A program made the position numbers and the translations under genes. DNA of 64,000 nt from Brachypodium distachyon (taxonomy: Eukaryota > Streptophyta > Magnoliopsida > Poales > Poaceae). Numbering within the stretch: the first letter of the stretch is position 1; every line of letters begins with the position of its first letter. The stretch covers positions 61,179,355 through 61,243,354 of the forward strand of contig NC_016131.3 of NCBI RefSeq assembly GCF_000005505.3, in the 5' to 3' direction. Below are positions 47,626-59,965 of the stretch, piece after piece. A model generated the notes under the pieces. The model was given only the letters and a program-made list of their open reading frames with translations. It did not search any database and had not been told where the DNA came from.

Positions 47626-48077
47626 AGGCCGCGCTCGGCCAGGCCGGCCCACGTACACGCGCTCACGGGCAGGCTGGCCCAGGAACAGCGCGTGCATGCC
47701 GGCCCGAAGAGCTTGGCCGGCGGCCTTTTCGCCTAGCCATCGGCAAAGAGTAATTTCATTTTTTTTAATTTCGTTCGCGCAGGTGTCTAAATTTGAACGG
47801 GACGCTTGGGAAAAATTTGGGCTTTGCCGGCGGCATTTCTCGGTGGCCTTCGGCAAAGATATTTTTTTTCCGCCGGCGTTTCGCCCGCCTTTAACCGCGC
47901 ACGCAAGCCCACGTGCAGAGTTTCTTTGCCGTGGGCCTTTCTTTGCCGACGGGCTTTCGTAGGCTTTGCCGGCGGCCCATCCTATGCCGTGGGCTTTTCC
48001 GCCGGCCCACGGTATATTAGCTTCTTTGCCGGCGGCCTGATAGAAAGCTGCCGGCAACGCCACGTTTTCCGGTAGTG

Positions 48078-49311
48078 TGTGTATTAATCAAAGTGTCATA
48101 TTTTTTTTCCTTTCAATGATCTCTTCTTCCTCCCCGTGTTGTCCTGGTGAAGATTTGCCGTTTTCCACCACAGAGAATGACGATTTGATGAGGGTATATA
48201 TGTTTGAGAAGTCAATTTGGTAATAAAAGTATTTTTTTGTTGATAAATTCCATGAAATTTTTTACACGTAAGAAAGATCCTCTCTTTTGTAAATATAATA
48301 AGGTGCCCGTCATTGCCATGGATAGACAAACTCACTCATAAAACATTGATGAAACTACCATAATTGTCAAAAACAGGTTGGGTCGCTTGTGATTACAGTG
48401 TGCAAAGAAAATTGAAGAAAAAGAGTATAATAAATGTAAGAACAAATTAAATGAGTCGTCGTGGGTCAAGTGATGATAACATCTCTACCTAATAATAAAA
48501 GGAGTATAATGACTATCTACATGGTTGCAGGTAGAAACAATGTGTATTGCAACTATCCAAAAATGAACGATCAGAATACGTGTTTTTACCAGTATAATAA
48601 TCTAGATTTTTACATGAAGAGCACATTGCTTTTACATTTCTATTGCCCTGTCAAACAAACAAAGTTCATGCATTAGAAAAACTGGAATGGCTTGTTCCGT
48701 AAACATAATTTCAACACAGAATGAAACAATTCCAACAGCCTCCTGATGGTATATCCAAAACATTAGTATTCCGTAACTGATTTATGTTTAGGTGGACCTC
48801 AGGAGCCTGACAACCTATTGATAAAATATCGTTGAGCCAACATCAAACTTCTAGTGTCCCTCCTAATTAGAGTAATCAAGTATCTTCAGCGGACCTTCAT
48901 TTAGAAAATAGAGTCTCCACCACAACCTTAGTAACATCTGCTCACCATATATAATCCACACAAACTGAATGAGGATACAGATAAGGATAATACTGATGGA
49001 AGTTGGGATGGGTACATGCAACAGAAGAGATGATGACAAAGAGGCAACGGCAACCATGGTAATGCAGATAAGGATAATACTGATCGAATGATCAGAGTAG
49101 AGCCTGAACTAAATTCGAAGGAGAAATAACAGAAAAGCTTGAATGTCACCCGCTCAAAAGCACGACGATGATCGGCGGCATGATACTTTAACTTCTTTAA
49201 CAGTGGAACAAATCAAACTCTGTGGAACATTGACGTTTGAAGTTTGCACTCTATTGACTTGTATGATCACATTTCCACCTTTTCCCCGAGTCCATATATG
49301 CCTGAAGCTAA
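48078..49311. other. Intergenic, no gene recognised
   Basis: AT-rich sequence with short frames only. ATCTCTACCTAATAATAAA near 48481 forms an imperfect inverted partner of TTTATTATTAGGGGTAGAT at 52332-52350. Confidence 0.4.
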
Positions 49312-50798
49312 TGGGTTCGTTGCATGGAAAACAAAAAAATTTCTACGAGAAGTGCGGAAGAAACCCAAGATTATATCTACTAGATGTAAGTAACGAGAGG
49401 AATTATGAGCATCATACCCTCGTAGACCACAAAGCGTTATGATCATGGGATCGTTGTTGGCGTAGTGAACTTTCGATGAGATCAATCTCAGTGCCGAATC
49501 GACGACACCTCCTTGGTATCCACACGTTCAGCTTCACGTCGTCTCCTCCTTCTTGATCCAACAAGCGAGGGGAAGAGGTCGATAAGATTTCAGCAACACG
49601 ACGCCGTGGTGGTGGCTATGGTGGAGAGCTCCACGGGCAGGCTTCGCTGCGCGCAAGAGAGGAGGAGGAGAGGGGCTTAGGGGAGAGAGATCCAGCTGAG
49701 GGCTTGTTGTGTTCTCTCCCCTTGCCCCTCACCTCTATTTATATAGGGGGTGGTGGCCAGGGTTTGCCCCTCCTCCAAGAAGGAGCTAGGGCCGGCCGGG
49801 GGAGGGAAAGGAGTCCCGGGAGGACTCCCTCCCCACGAACTCCCACGTACGGTTCCCCACCTTACGGTGGAGTTGTTCCTCCCCTTTCCCCCATTAGGGG
49901 ATAACTAATTAGATTGCTCTAATTAATTACTATAGACGTCTAATTAAATTCTCAGGAATATTCTGAAACATTTCAGAACCTTTTGAAAACTTCTGGAACC
50001 TTCTGGAACATTCCCGGTCGATACCGGAAAATACAAACTTTTTCGAGACCCTGAAACAGCTTTCCCATATATAATTCTTTATCTCCGGACCATTCCGAAG
50101 CTCCTCGTGATGTCCTGGATCCTATCCGAGACTCCGAATCAATATTCGATATCACCATCTATTATCTCATCGAACCCTATCGACATTAAGCATTAAGTGT
50201 GTGACTCTACGGGTTTGAGAACATGTGGACATGACCGAGACGCCTCTCCGATCAATAACCAATAGCGGGACATGGATGTCCATAATGGTTCTCACATATT
50301 CCATGAAGATCTCATCGGTTGAACCACGATGTCGAGGATTCAATTAATCCGGTATTCAATTCCCGTTGTCTCGCGATATATTACTTGCCTGAGATTTGAT
50401 CGTCAGTATCACCATACCTAGTTCAATCTCGTTACCGGCAAGTTCTCTTTACTCGTAACGGAATATAATATCTTGTGACTAAACACATTAGTCACATGCT
50501 TGCAACCTCATTAGGATGTTACCGAGAGGGCCCAGAGATATCTCTTCGTCACATGAAGAGATATCTCTCCGCCACATTAGTCACATGTTTGCAAACTCAT
50601 TAGGATGTCTATGGTTAGGAAACCTTAACCATCTTTTAATCAACGAGCTAATCTAGTAGAGGGGTGTATTAGGGACACGGTATTTGTTTATTTATCCACA
50701 CATGTATTTATTTTCCTGTCAATACAATTATAGCATGGAAATAAACATTTATCAAGAACAAGAAAATATGATAATAACAAATTTATTATTGCCTCTAG
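49312..50798. repeat. BARE/Angela-like solo LTR, ends degraded
   Basis: The start GCATGGAAAACAAAAAAATT (about 49321) and the end TTATTATTGCCTCTAG match the beginning and end of this LTR type, although the terminal bases TGTTGG and CCAACA are missing. Internal landmarks are CTATTTATATAGGGGGTGG (TATA region), CTGGAACCTTCTGGAACATT, ATGGATGTCCATAATGG and GAGAGGGCCCAGAGATATCT. No internal domain or second LTR adjoins it. Confidence 0.75.
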
Positions 50799-52656
50799 AA
50801 GCATCCTCATTGATATATTATCATTTTCAACCACCACATGGAACAAGGTGTTGGAGCAGCACCGAGCTGCTCCTCTTCTTCTTCCTCCTCGAGCTGCCTC
50901 ACGCAGCTGCAGAAACATTCCTGCCGCTGCAGGAGTCTGAAACTCCACTTCTTCTTCTTCTTCCTGGACGCTGCAGCGCTCTCTCTCTCTGTGCAACGCA
51001 CGAACAAGGGAACAGAAGACAAGATATTTGGGTGACCAGCTGCCTCACACAGCCGGCCTCTTTTCTTCTATATTTCCTTCCCTCACATCTTGTTCACAAC
51101 AAGATTACAAGGATTAAATAGCCAGCTAACAGGCATGCAGCGGCAGCAACAACTTGACCGGATCCTGCGCCTCTAACTAATCCACTAACAGCACTAGTAC
51201 GAGGCCTTATCCTAAACTGCACGCACACAACTATTGGCTGCCTAGCTAATCTATTGCTGCTAACAACTCATATACACATGCATATCCATCGGCTAACACA
51301 CGTACCATGCAGAACCAGGTTCTCATGCGGCCGCTTCCCACGGCCTTTGGCATCTCGCCTCTGCGCCATCATCTCGCATAGCGCTAGCATCTCACCATGT
51401 CGCACGACGTCTCCGGCATCTCGTCTCGCACGCCATGCACACTTGAAGACTCCGGCCTCTGTACGCATCGCACGTACTCCTTGCCGGACTAAAACCTGAC
51501 TATAGGATCACACCTAACTACATAAATGAACGAAAACTAAAACATCTAGATACAAATCAAGATTAAGGCTAGCACAAGGTATGCACATCAAAACGAATGG
51601 AATACTAAAGAACAAAAATGGTGATGACGCATAAAAGGAAGAGATGAAGACCAAAAAGACAGCTCAAGACCTTCTCTCCTTGCAGTCAACAAGAATGGAA
51701 TACTAACACTGGACCGAAAACTCCTAACAGAACTGAGGCCTTTCCTAATATCTTGAGGAACAAAACAAAAAATCTACCATCATATAGAGTGGCCTGGCGC
51801 CTTGGCCCTCCACAAGCGCATTCACTTTTGGCTTACGCAGGAGATTATCAACCAAGCGCCGCCTGCTCAAGCCGCCTCCCAGTTGTACGCGCCGCCGCCA
51901 GCAGACTGAATCGAGGCGGAGGAGTGCCAGGAAGACCAAGACAACATCAAATCGAGGTGTGGAGGAGTACGGGGACGACGCCGGAGTCGGCGGCAGACTG
52001 AATCGGGCTGGCGAAGGACTGAATCGTGGCAGCCATGGCGGAGCTCGAGTGGCCTCGGGTGGCGCCGCGGCCCGGGTGTCATATCTTGATCGGGGGAGGC
52101 TGCGGGGCGCGCGGGGAGATAAACGGCGGCGGGGAGATGCGCGGGGGCGGGCCGATCCTCGTGCGGCTCCTCCTTGCCCTGGATCAGAGAGGGCAAAATT
52201 GCAGAAAAGCCCAGACTTTGAAGAAAACTCAAGTTCCGGCCATAACTTAGACTGCAGGTTGAATTAGCAAACGATGAAGGGCTAAATTGCAAGACTAACC
52301 GACGGACGACGACCAAGGAAACATTCATTCCTTTATTATTAGGGGTAGATGAACGAAAAGCCAAGTCTAAAGACATGCTAAATGGATGTTTACCCATTTA
52401 TCTGTGCACTTTTGGAGACATTGATTTGGCATGCCACGACAGCGATTCGGAAAAAAAAAGCAAAAGAATTCCCTTTGTCTCCCACGCCACTCATGGTGTG
52501 CCAGCGCCGGCAAAGGACCAACGGTTGGCGGCAAGGTCACGACGACGTGTTGCATAGATGCTAGCTCCCCCCCTCTAGTTCATTGTGGTTTGGAGATTGG
52601 TTTGTTTTTTTAGTTTGTAGATCTAGATGGGTGTGTATGTATACAGGTGCAACATG
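50799..52656. other. Region without recognised genes
   Basis: A GC-rich patch at 51780-52190 gives overlapping frames on both strands with no known motif. The stretch at 50830-51010 has CTTCTTC and CTGCAG repeats. I see no supported gene. TTTATTATTAGGGGTAGAT at 52332-52350 may be the right end of an inverted-repeat element (see findings). Confidence 0.4.
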
Positions 52657-52787
52657 GTGACCCACAGGGTACCCTTTGACCCTTCTTAGGCGTTCAAACA
52701 AATAAGCTTTCTATAAAATTGTGTCATTTTAAAATTTTAGTTCATTTGTTTGAACTAAGAAGGGTTAGAGGGTACCCTGAGGGTCAC
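52657..52787. mobile_element. 131-bp MITE
   Basis: The ends GTGACCCACAGGGTACCC and GGGTACCCTGAGGGTCAC are inverted repeats of about 26 bp with few mismatches. The arms continue with GACCCTTCTTAG and its inverse, so most of the element pairs. No target duplication is obvious. Confidence 0.8.
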
Positions 52788-52969
52788 AATTTTGCAGTTC
52801 TATGTATGTACACGAGCAGATGCATATGCCTCTCATAATGAGTAAAATGCAGCAGCGGTCCCCTAAACCCTCCTATTCATGCACAATGCTGGAATGAAAC
52901 CTAGGGATATCCATAATTAGTGGAGCTTGATGGAATCAGCGACACGCGCACCTCCTATTTTGGATTTTG

Positions 52970-54563
52970 TGTTGGAACGCGGTATGCTATGCTAGCACAA
53001 AAATAAAATTTCTACCGCACACTCTGCCTGGATCAATGCCATATGATGGATCACAGGGATTGCCACTTGACACGGACCCTTGCAGAAGTAGAGTCTATGT
53101 AGCATGTTGAAGCCGAATAGCCTACTCCCTCGCAGATCCATCATATAGTTCATCCAAGCGTCGCAGGTGCAACACCTCTAACGGAGTCCACATGTGTAGG
53201 GACAAACGTCGTGCGGAGAGTTGGTACACCCGATCGCAACAATTTTGCGTGGAGGTGGTGACTAGATAGTCTAACTCTTGTCTAAACCCGTAACCCTTAG
53301 CGAGGTCAACCATCCCACTTAAATAGACGTCCCTATATGGGCTCAAATACTTGAGGCCCATTAGGACTCCAAATCCAATTCTAGTTGGATCCAATCCGAC
53401 TCATTTCCGACCCTTAAGTGTGAGACCCTTTAGGTTCACAAGCACTCGGACACATCTTCTGAGTCTCCACCCTTGTGGCTCCAAGTAATTAAGTACTCCT
53501 CACTCAGCCCCGAGTAACACTTACTCGCGCACAGGTGTTCCGACTCAAAGTCGATAGTCGGTAGCGGCACCTAGCAGCACATGCCGACTCCCAAATGCTC
53601 ACAAAGTATGTATTGGCAAACCATACAGTGTCTCATATGCGTCATTCCTTTCGCGTCACGATATATGTGTTGACCTCAAGCGAGTACTTGTCATCCTTTT
53701 TTGCAGTGAGAGTACTTGCCATCTTTGTGGATAGCTCGACTCTCTTTCTCGATCATGTGATGGTATAGATTCCCGAATGGGTTAACGGGCAATTAACTCA
53801 AGTCGCATGGCATTGCTTTTCGAATGTGATCACTCGAGAGAGCCCAGAGATATCTCTTCGAGTCTGAGGGGCAAATCTTGTCTCGATCAACCTCGATCGC
53901 AGCATGCATGCTTCACAACAAACCCAAAAGCTACCTTTCTAACGTACTACCCATGGTTACGAACCAGCGTTTTGCAACCCCTAATATAAGTAAGCCAATT
54001 CACATTCCGAGCACATGAGAGGATCTCAGGTCTAGGACTGCCATGCATACACATCGTACTTGAGACTACCACGGGACAATCATCTCGTTGTGTCTCAATG
54101 CGGGTTGTCCAACTCCGCAATCTCATTGCCGAGTCCATACAATCGGTTCGGCAACTCCTTGCCCTATGACTTGTGAAACATAGTCATAAAACCGAGTCGC
54201 GTTGCTAGTCTAGGTTATGTGTCCACATAACATCAATTACTAGCCATAGAGACCATTATAACAACATCATTTTTTTTATTGGAAACTATAAGGGAGACCC
54301 ATACAGTATAATAGGAACCTAATTTCTCATCTGTGAGGATTTGAACTCAGGTGTTGGGATTGTACACCCACTCCCCCAACCAAGTGAGCTAGACTCACTC
54401 CCTTTATAACAACATCATAGAATACGTACATAGTCTCACAAAAAAATCAAATATTTGTCGATACATATTACTGATGATGTTCAAAAACAATATCATTAAT
54501 TCATGAATACAAAGGAAATATAATCATGACATGATTGCCTCTAGCTAGGCCATATCTCCAACA
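52970..54563. mobile_element. Solo LTR inserted in MED26c-like copy D
   Basis: The LTR begins TGTTGGAACGCGGTATGC and ends CATATCTCCAACA. It is flanked by TTTTG (52965-52969) and TGTTG (54564-54568), a five-base target duplication with one change. There is no internal domain, so it is a solo LTR left by recombination. A SINE sits inside it. The same family occurs at 46046. Confidence 0.88.
54271..54404 (-). mobile_element. tRNA-derived SINE inside the solo LTR
   Basis: The 134-bp insertion is flanked by a perfect 14-bp duplication TATAACAACATCAT (54257-54270 and 54405-54418). On the minus strand it starts with a tRNA-like region: TAGCTCACTTGG as A box and AGTTCAAATCC as B box. It ends in an A run, seen as T residues at 54271-54277. 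The related LTR at 46046 shows the empty site. Confidence 0.9.
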
Positions 54564-54769
54564 TGTTGATTCTGGTCCTGTTGTTCCTTGCTTCGCCACC
54601 ATTTGTATTGTTCGCTGCTTCTTTGCTGCATTTGTGTCTAAATGGCATCAGTATTTATCATATTATATTAGTGTGTCGTCATCAAAACTATCCACTGATA
54701 ACTTCTGTATCTAATTTAATCCTGGATAGCCATTCAAATTATCATGGAAAAAGGAGGAAACATTGCAGA

Positions 54770-56160
54770 AAGTAGGGTTTCAGGAATAAAAAACCATTAC
54801 GTACACATGAAGAAGAGAGGGTGCGGGCTAAAGAGGATCGAGCACTGGCCCAGTTATAGGTGCATAGCGATGCCCATCCAAGGCTCCTCAATGTCTACAC
54901 CATCATCGACATCTATTCTTCATAAAATCTTTGGGATATTGAAACTAGTGATTGCTTCTCGACGACGATCTACATGTTGTTTATCCTCAGTGTGCAATTG
55001 TTGGTGGTGAATTTCCCTGCAGATCAGATCGTGCTATCATATTATATGCCCCTTATTTGTGGCTTTTGAGTAATTCATGTAAGTTCTTGATGATACAGGA
55101 GAACCCCGCTTGATCAATTTTGTATAATAATCTTTTCTATACATTGTGTTGTAATTCTCTAATGATGATCTGCGAATGTTGACTGCAGATTTCTTCACCT
55201 GTATGGGCTATATATGTAATAATAAATTTAGTTGTAAGCCAGATGTTCTTTTCTATGATAAGAAAACCAAATCTTACCGTCTAGTATATTTCAACATGCA
55301 TTTTGATGTTATATCTTTATGAAAATGTGGTTATTTGTTGCAGATAAAACTAGCATGTCCTATACATTACCATCCGCTTGTCTCTTGATTTACCATATTC
55401 CATATAGTGTCTTACTGTTTTTTTCCTTCTAAAACTACGATTACTAGTATTTGCAAATTAAAACCAGCCCTTTCACCTCGAGCATCATATTTAAACCATT
55501 TCATCTTGTTGCAATGGTTGTCATAATCTAAATCATGAAAGGGCTACACAGGATTATATAATAGTTTGCAAGTAATGGCAATATCCAATAGTCAGAAGTG
55601 AACTATATCGGACACGATAATAAATTTAGCCAACATGGAGAAAAAGAATGAAAATGACTAACTGATTACAAATCGAACTCCTTGCTTGATTTACGCTATC
55701 CAAACTGGTCAAACAAATATATTTGGCCTTTGTAACATTTTCTACCATAGCAAGCGATTCACGCTATTTAACATAAATATTGGAGAGAGACCACACGAGA
55801 TCGGGAAATTTAAAGGCTACCTCTAAAATTAGAAGAGAAAAAAAGAAGCATGCATATTGGAGAGTGGTTTCAATAAATAAATGAACATAGAAAGAAAAAG
55901 ATATATTATATAAACTATTCTTCAAGTCTTCAACTCCACCTGTACTAGAAAAATGAGAGTGAGAAAAATTGACAGAAAATAATAAGAAGACAAAACCAAA
56001 TCCAGCTCCTCGCCGTATCATGCAATCTACCGGAGTACATTGCAACCCAATTTAGTTTTATTTCTGTGCTAGTTCCCAGTTTCCCACTCTATGAAGAATG
56101 GTACATACGTATTTCTTGTTACTTCATTTCTAACATTCAGGAGCACTTTTTTGAATCCGT
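54770..56160. other. AT-rich spacer between MED26c-like copies D and C
   Basis: No gene or known repeat is recognised. Short frames lack family resemblance. Confidence 0.4.
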
Positions 56161-56164
56161 GTCA

Positions 56165-58440
56165 CATTGCATGCTTTCTCAACATAAATGATGTATAAGG
56201 AGCACAATATATACAGAGAAACTTTGGTTTGATGCATGTCACATACGTTTCTACCACACATATCTATCGGAAGAACACATTTCCCTGTTCTATAACAATT
56301 CTGGTCTTCTTGTTTTAATAAATAATTATTAAATAGCACCAATACCTTTATTTGTGTTATCATATGAGGCATGTTTCTTTATTGCAAAGTATTTAAACGA
56401 GGCCTTTTCTCTTTATACTACTTTATTCAACTTTTATTATATAGCCGATCTGTTTTTTATAATCACTTATCTATGTTCAAGTTTGACTATATATATGCAG
56501 GGAAAAATTATAGATGCATGAGTGCTGACTGTTTTATAGAAGTAGAGCTACGTTTGACAAACAGGATTAATTCGTTTCACAGACAGTATTCAGGTCCAGA
56601 TGAAAACTAATACCACAGCTGGTATATATTCGGGTGCTGAAACTATGTTATGATCTGCCTACAAGTTTGACAAGCACTGGAACCAGACAGTGTTTTGAGC
56701 CCCGGCCAAGGCTACTAGGGTCTCAACAATATATAATGCATCTTTGCCAGGTCATGTCTAGATTGCATTATATATATCCTTGTCTGCATGCACCATGCAA
56801 ATGAAACTCTTCCCTCCAACTAAGCAAAAATAATCTTGCTTTCCTATTAATCTTGCTTTCCTATTAATCTTGCTCTCCTATTCCCTTCCCTCCAACTAAG
56901 CAAAAGTAACATATTTAAATCATTATAGCCTGGTTGCATCACCTTATTATTCTTGCTCTAATTAGTGGAGATGGATGGAATCAGTTCCGGATGTTGCTGG
57001 TGCTGTTGTTCCTTGGCTTGCCATCCGGTTTAAAACTTCTCCTCCTTGCTTCGGCAGGTCTTGTGGATCCAGCATTTGAATTATTCGCTCCTATGCTGCA
57101 TTTATGTCGAAATGGCACCAGTGTTTATCATAAAATATTAGTCTGTTATTATCAAAGCTATATATCCACCCGTAACTTCTGTATCCCATCTAATCCTAGA
57201 TAGCCATTCATATTAAGATATGAAGATTTTAGAATGGGTAGAGGAAACATATAGAGGACTACAAAATTAGGCGTTATGTTTTAATTTTTCCTGGCACTGC
57301 AAGAATTAAGACAAAAAAAAGACATATATACGTACCATTATTAAATTCATGGTAAGCTTCTTGAAGCTTTTACTTAGTAGGTAGTAGCCTCAAGCTTGTC
57401 GTTCTTTGCAAGGCCAAGGTCTAGCTTTGCCTTGACAGAGTTTTGGTCACGCTGAGTCAATAAAAGTGTTGTAACCATTGAAATATTTTAGAAAAGTAGT
57501 ATAGAGACCTCATATATATAAGCATGCATGCTCAGCAACACAATAGTATGTTTACAATGGGCATAGTTGGTTTTGGTTTGAACCACCGAGATATCTTGCA
57601 GCTGCTTAGGAATGATTTTGGAACCTATCGGCTAAGAATTCAACCTAGGTGGTCCTCCCGGCCCAAATGCTGCATTTGAAGGCTTTACTTGAGCTTCTGT
57701 AGAGGAGTGTGGTTGCCAACCGCGCAGTCGTGATCGACTGCCTCACTGCCGAACGATCAAGCCTGCATTTCTGTTTTGGATCGTAGGGTTGGCACATCGA
57801 TCGGAGGTTGCCTCTTGACTGACTCTTGGTTTGTAGGATACTGTTGACCATCCTCCTTGGCATTGACTATAATGTCTGCAGAGAAATTTACAATGGAAGC
57901 AACTATGTCAATACAATGCAGACATAACAAAAACAATCACGAGATGGGATCGAGGAAGCACAATTACTCACCTACATCATCATCTATTTCATCGAAGACC
58001 AAACCATAGTTTCCAAGAGCAAGTATCGGATGACCTGTATGAAATTCAACAAAGCTAAACAGAGTAACAAGCTGATTTCGGGCGGTACCTCGGATAGCTA
58101 GTATGTACTGTTGAGAATATAAATATATTGCCTAACTTCTTTCCATCAGTTCGTACTTTTGATTCAAATGGCTAGCGCATCAATTCAATATGGTATCAGA
58201 GCCAAGAGCTGAGGTCTTAAGTTCAAAACCCTACTCACGCAGTATTAAAAAAAAAGAGATTCTGCGGCCTACACCGAACCCACACGCTAAGGACTAAAAT
58301 AGCCTAGACGTGAGGGGGAGTGTTGAGAATATTAATATATTGCCTAGCATCTTTCCATCAGTTCGGACTTTTGGTTCAAATGGCTAGCGCATCAATTCAA
58401 TATGTACACAGTATGGCACAAAGGGCAGCCTCACATCGCA
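56165..58440 (-). pseudogene. MED26c-like pseudogene, copy C (exon 5 to 3' flank)
   Basis: From right to left it holds an exon 5 piece (58408-58440 and 58085-58103, split by an LTR element), an exon 6 match near 57990, an exon 7 match (about 57876-57555), an exon 8 match near 57360-57480, an exon 9 match (57095 to about 56965) and the 3' flank (56540-56830). Exons 1-4 and the promoter are absent. In exon 9 the expected frame meets a stop (TAG) at the second codon, and exon 7 has small deletions. It is a tandem neighbour of copy B: the flank at 56170-56560 is repeated at 58450-59580. Confidence 0.88.
58109..58402 (+). mobile_element. SMART/TRIM-type miniature LTR retrotransposon
   Basis: Two 82-bp LTRs, 58109-58190 and 58321-58402, start TGTTGAGAATAT and end CATCAATTCAATA. 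TGGTATCAGAGCCA (58191-58204), the initiator tRNA-Met primer site, directly follows the first LTR. GTGAGGGGGAG (58310-58320) is the polypurine tract before the second. The target duplication TGTAC is at 58104-58108 and 58403-58407. Total length is 294 bp with no coding capacity. Size and layout match the SMART family described in grasses, which is reported to insert in or near genes. Confidence 0.95.
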
Positions 58441-58710
58441 TGCCCTCTCACATAGATGATAAGGAGCAAAACATAGAGAAACTTTAATGATTTGATGCAT
58501 CTCATATAGTATGTACGTTCCTACAGCACATATCTATTGGAAGAACACACTTCTTTGTTGTTTACAATTCTGCTCTTGGTTGTTTAACAAAAAAATAATC
58601 CGAAATAGCCCTAATACATTTATTTGTGTTATCATATGAGGCATGTTTCTTTGGTGCAAAGTATTTGCGCGAGGCCTTTTATCCTTTTATATCAAAATTT
58701 GTTGTTAAAG

Positions 58711-59307
58711 TGTCGGTTCACGGTTCTTGTTGTGGTTGGCGGTTAGAGACAGGTGCTGAACGGCAGACCAGTTTCAAAGGAGGGGGCTCCAGCACCCGCC
58801 TCGCTGCCCGCTTTGCGACCAGGAGCAGGAGACGATCTCACACCTGCTGCTGGGTTACGTGTTCTTGCGACAGATTTGGCTGCCCTTGCTCACGGCTTGG
58901 GGCCGTCCTGAGTGGTTGCTGATATGTGAGGTGGACATTAGGGCTTGGTGGACTTCGCTGCCGGTGCCGAATGGCGAGAGGAAGGATTTTTGGACGGCGA
59001 TCGGATTGGTTTCTTGGGCCATTTGGCGGTCTAGGAACGATGTGGTCTTCAATGGGGTGACTCCTTCGAGCCTGAGGTGCTGCACGGGATCATTGAGGAG
59101 GCCTCGCGTTGGGAGATGGCTGGGCTCTTTAGGGGTAGGGTTTCCTTTCCTGCTCTGGGAGGTAGTCGGTGGATGCCGCCAACATAGGTGTTTAAGACCG
59201 TCGCCATTTGATGGCATTGTAACCGCTTGGACGGTGTTGTAAGGTCGTCTGACATATTCTTCTTTAATCAATAATGCACCCGCTGGGTTGCATTCTGGAA
59301 AAAAAAA
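58711..59307 (+). mobile_element. 5'-truncated LINE 3' end with target-site duplication
   Basis: The frames encode the zinc-binding tail of a plant LINE: a cysteine-rich part, then FLRQIWLPLLTAWG, ARKDFW-like and SWAIWRSRNDVVFNG. It ends in a nine-base A run. TTGTTGTTAAAG at 58699-58710 and 59308-59319 is the target duplication. Frame breaks are present. It inserted into the 3' flank of MED26c-like copy B. Confidence 0.92.
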
Positions 59308-59965
59308 TTGTTGTTAAAGGATATAAACTCTATTAGGGAATCGATATGGATATGTACGCAAGTCTCTGATCTTGACCTATGTACTACGTACTTTTATGCT
59401 TTTTTTATTTAAGTTTGACTTTTATTCAACTTTTAGTTTTTTACTAGCCTATCTGTTTGTTCATAACCACTTATATTCAAGTTTGAATATATATGTGCAC
59501 CAAAAAGTTATAGATGCATGATGGCTAACTACTTTATAGAAGTAGAACTACGTTTGACAAACAGGGATTATATTCGCATCCAGATCAAGGAAACAACAGT
59601 GCAGTAGAAGTTTGATAAACAGGATTCGCATCCAGATCAAATATCACACCTGGTATTAGGGTGTAAAACTACATATGTTATGATCTGCCTCTTCTAGGCC
59701 GGCCTGTTGAAAATCCGTTTTACGTGGAACCATTGAAACCACGTACCGGGAAACATTCCAGTTTCTAGCTAGTTTCTTTTTGAGAATCGCAGACCCAACA
59801 TCTTAGCTAGTACCAAGTTTTGTATTATATATCGCTGGTTTTCACGGTTTGGCTTCAAACCGTTTTTTAACACCTCTACAAGTTTTACAAGCACCGGAAC
59901 CAGAAAATTAAGCCCCGAGGCTGCCAGGGTGCAATAAATATAACACATCTTTGCCCAGTCATGCA

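Larger units (their letters stand above)
42654..48077 (-). mobile_element. Non-autonomous CACTA (En/Spm) element, 5.4 kb
   Basis: The ends are CACTACAGGAGAAACCAGC (left) and CGTTTTCCGGTAGTG (right, the inverse of CACTACCGGAAAACG). The target duplication TGT is present at 42651-42653 and 48078-48080. Subterminal regions 42660-43260 and 47720-48065 repeat CTTTGCCGGCGGC in both orientations, as in grass CACTA elements. The interior carries a hairpin tandem repeat, a degenerate En/Spm-associated protein on the minus strand and an LTR fragment. No complete transposase remains. Confidence 0.92.
52840..54760 (-). pseudogene. MED26c-like fragment, copy D (3' end only)
   Basis: The pieces 52840-52969 and 54564-54760 match the 3' UTR, last exon and part of intron 8 of the MED26c-like genes. 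Landmarks are TGCACAATGCTGGAATGAAAC, CATAATTAGTGGAG and TTTGCTGCATTTGTG, with GTGTGTCGTCATCAAAACTA in the intron. A 1.6-kb LTR splits the exon. Nothing of exons 1-8 is present, so it cannot make the protein. Confidence 0.82.

Noticed and set aside
51867..52397. A 176-codon minus-strand frame and overlapping plus-strand frames
   Set aside because: There is no recognisable domain, and the frames coincide with a GC-rich patch. Intergenic repeat sequence is more likely.
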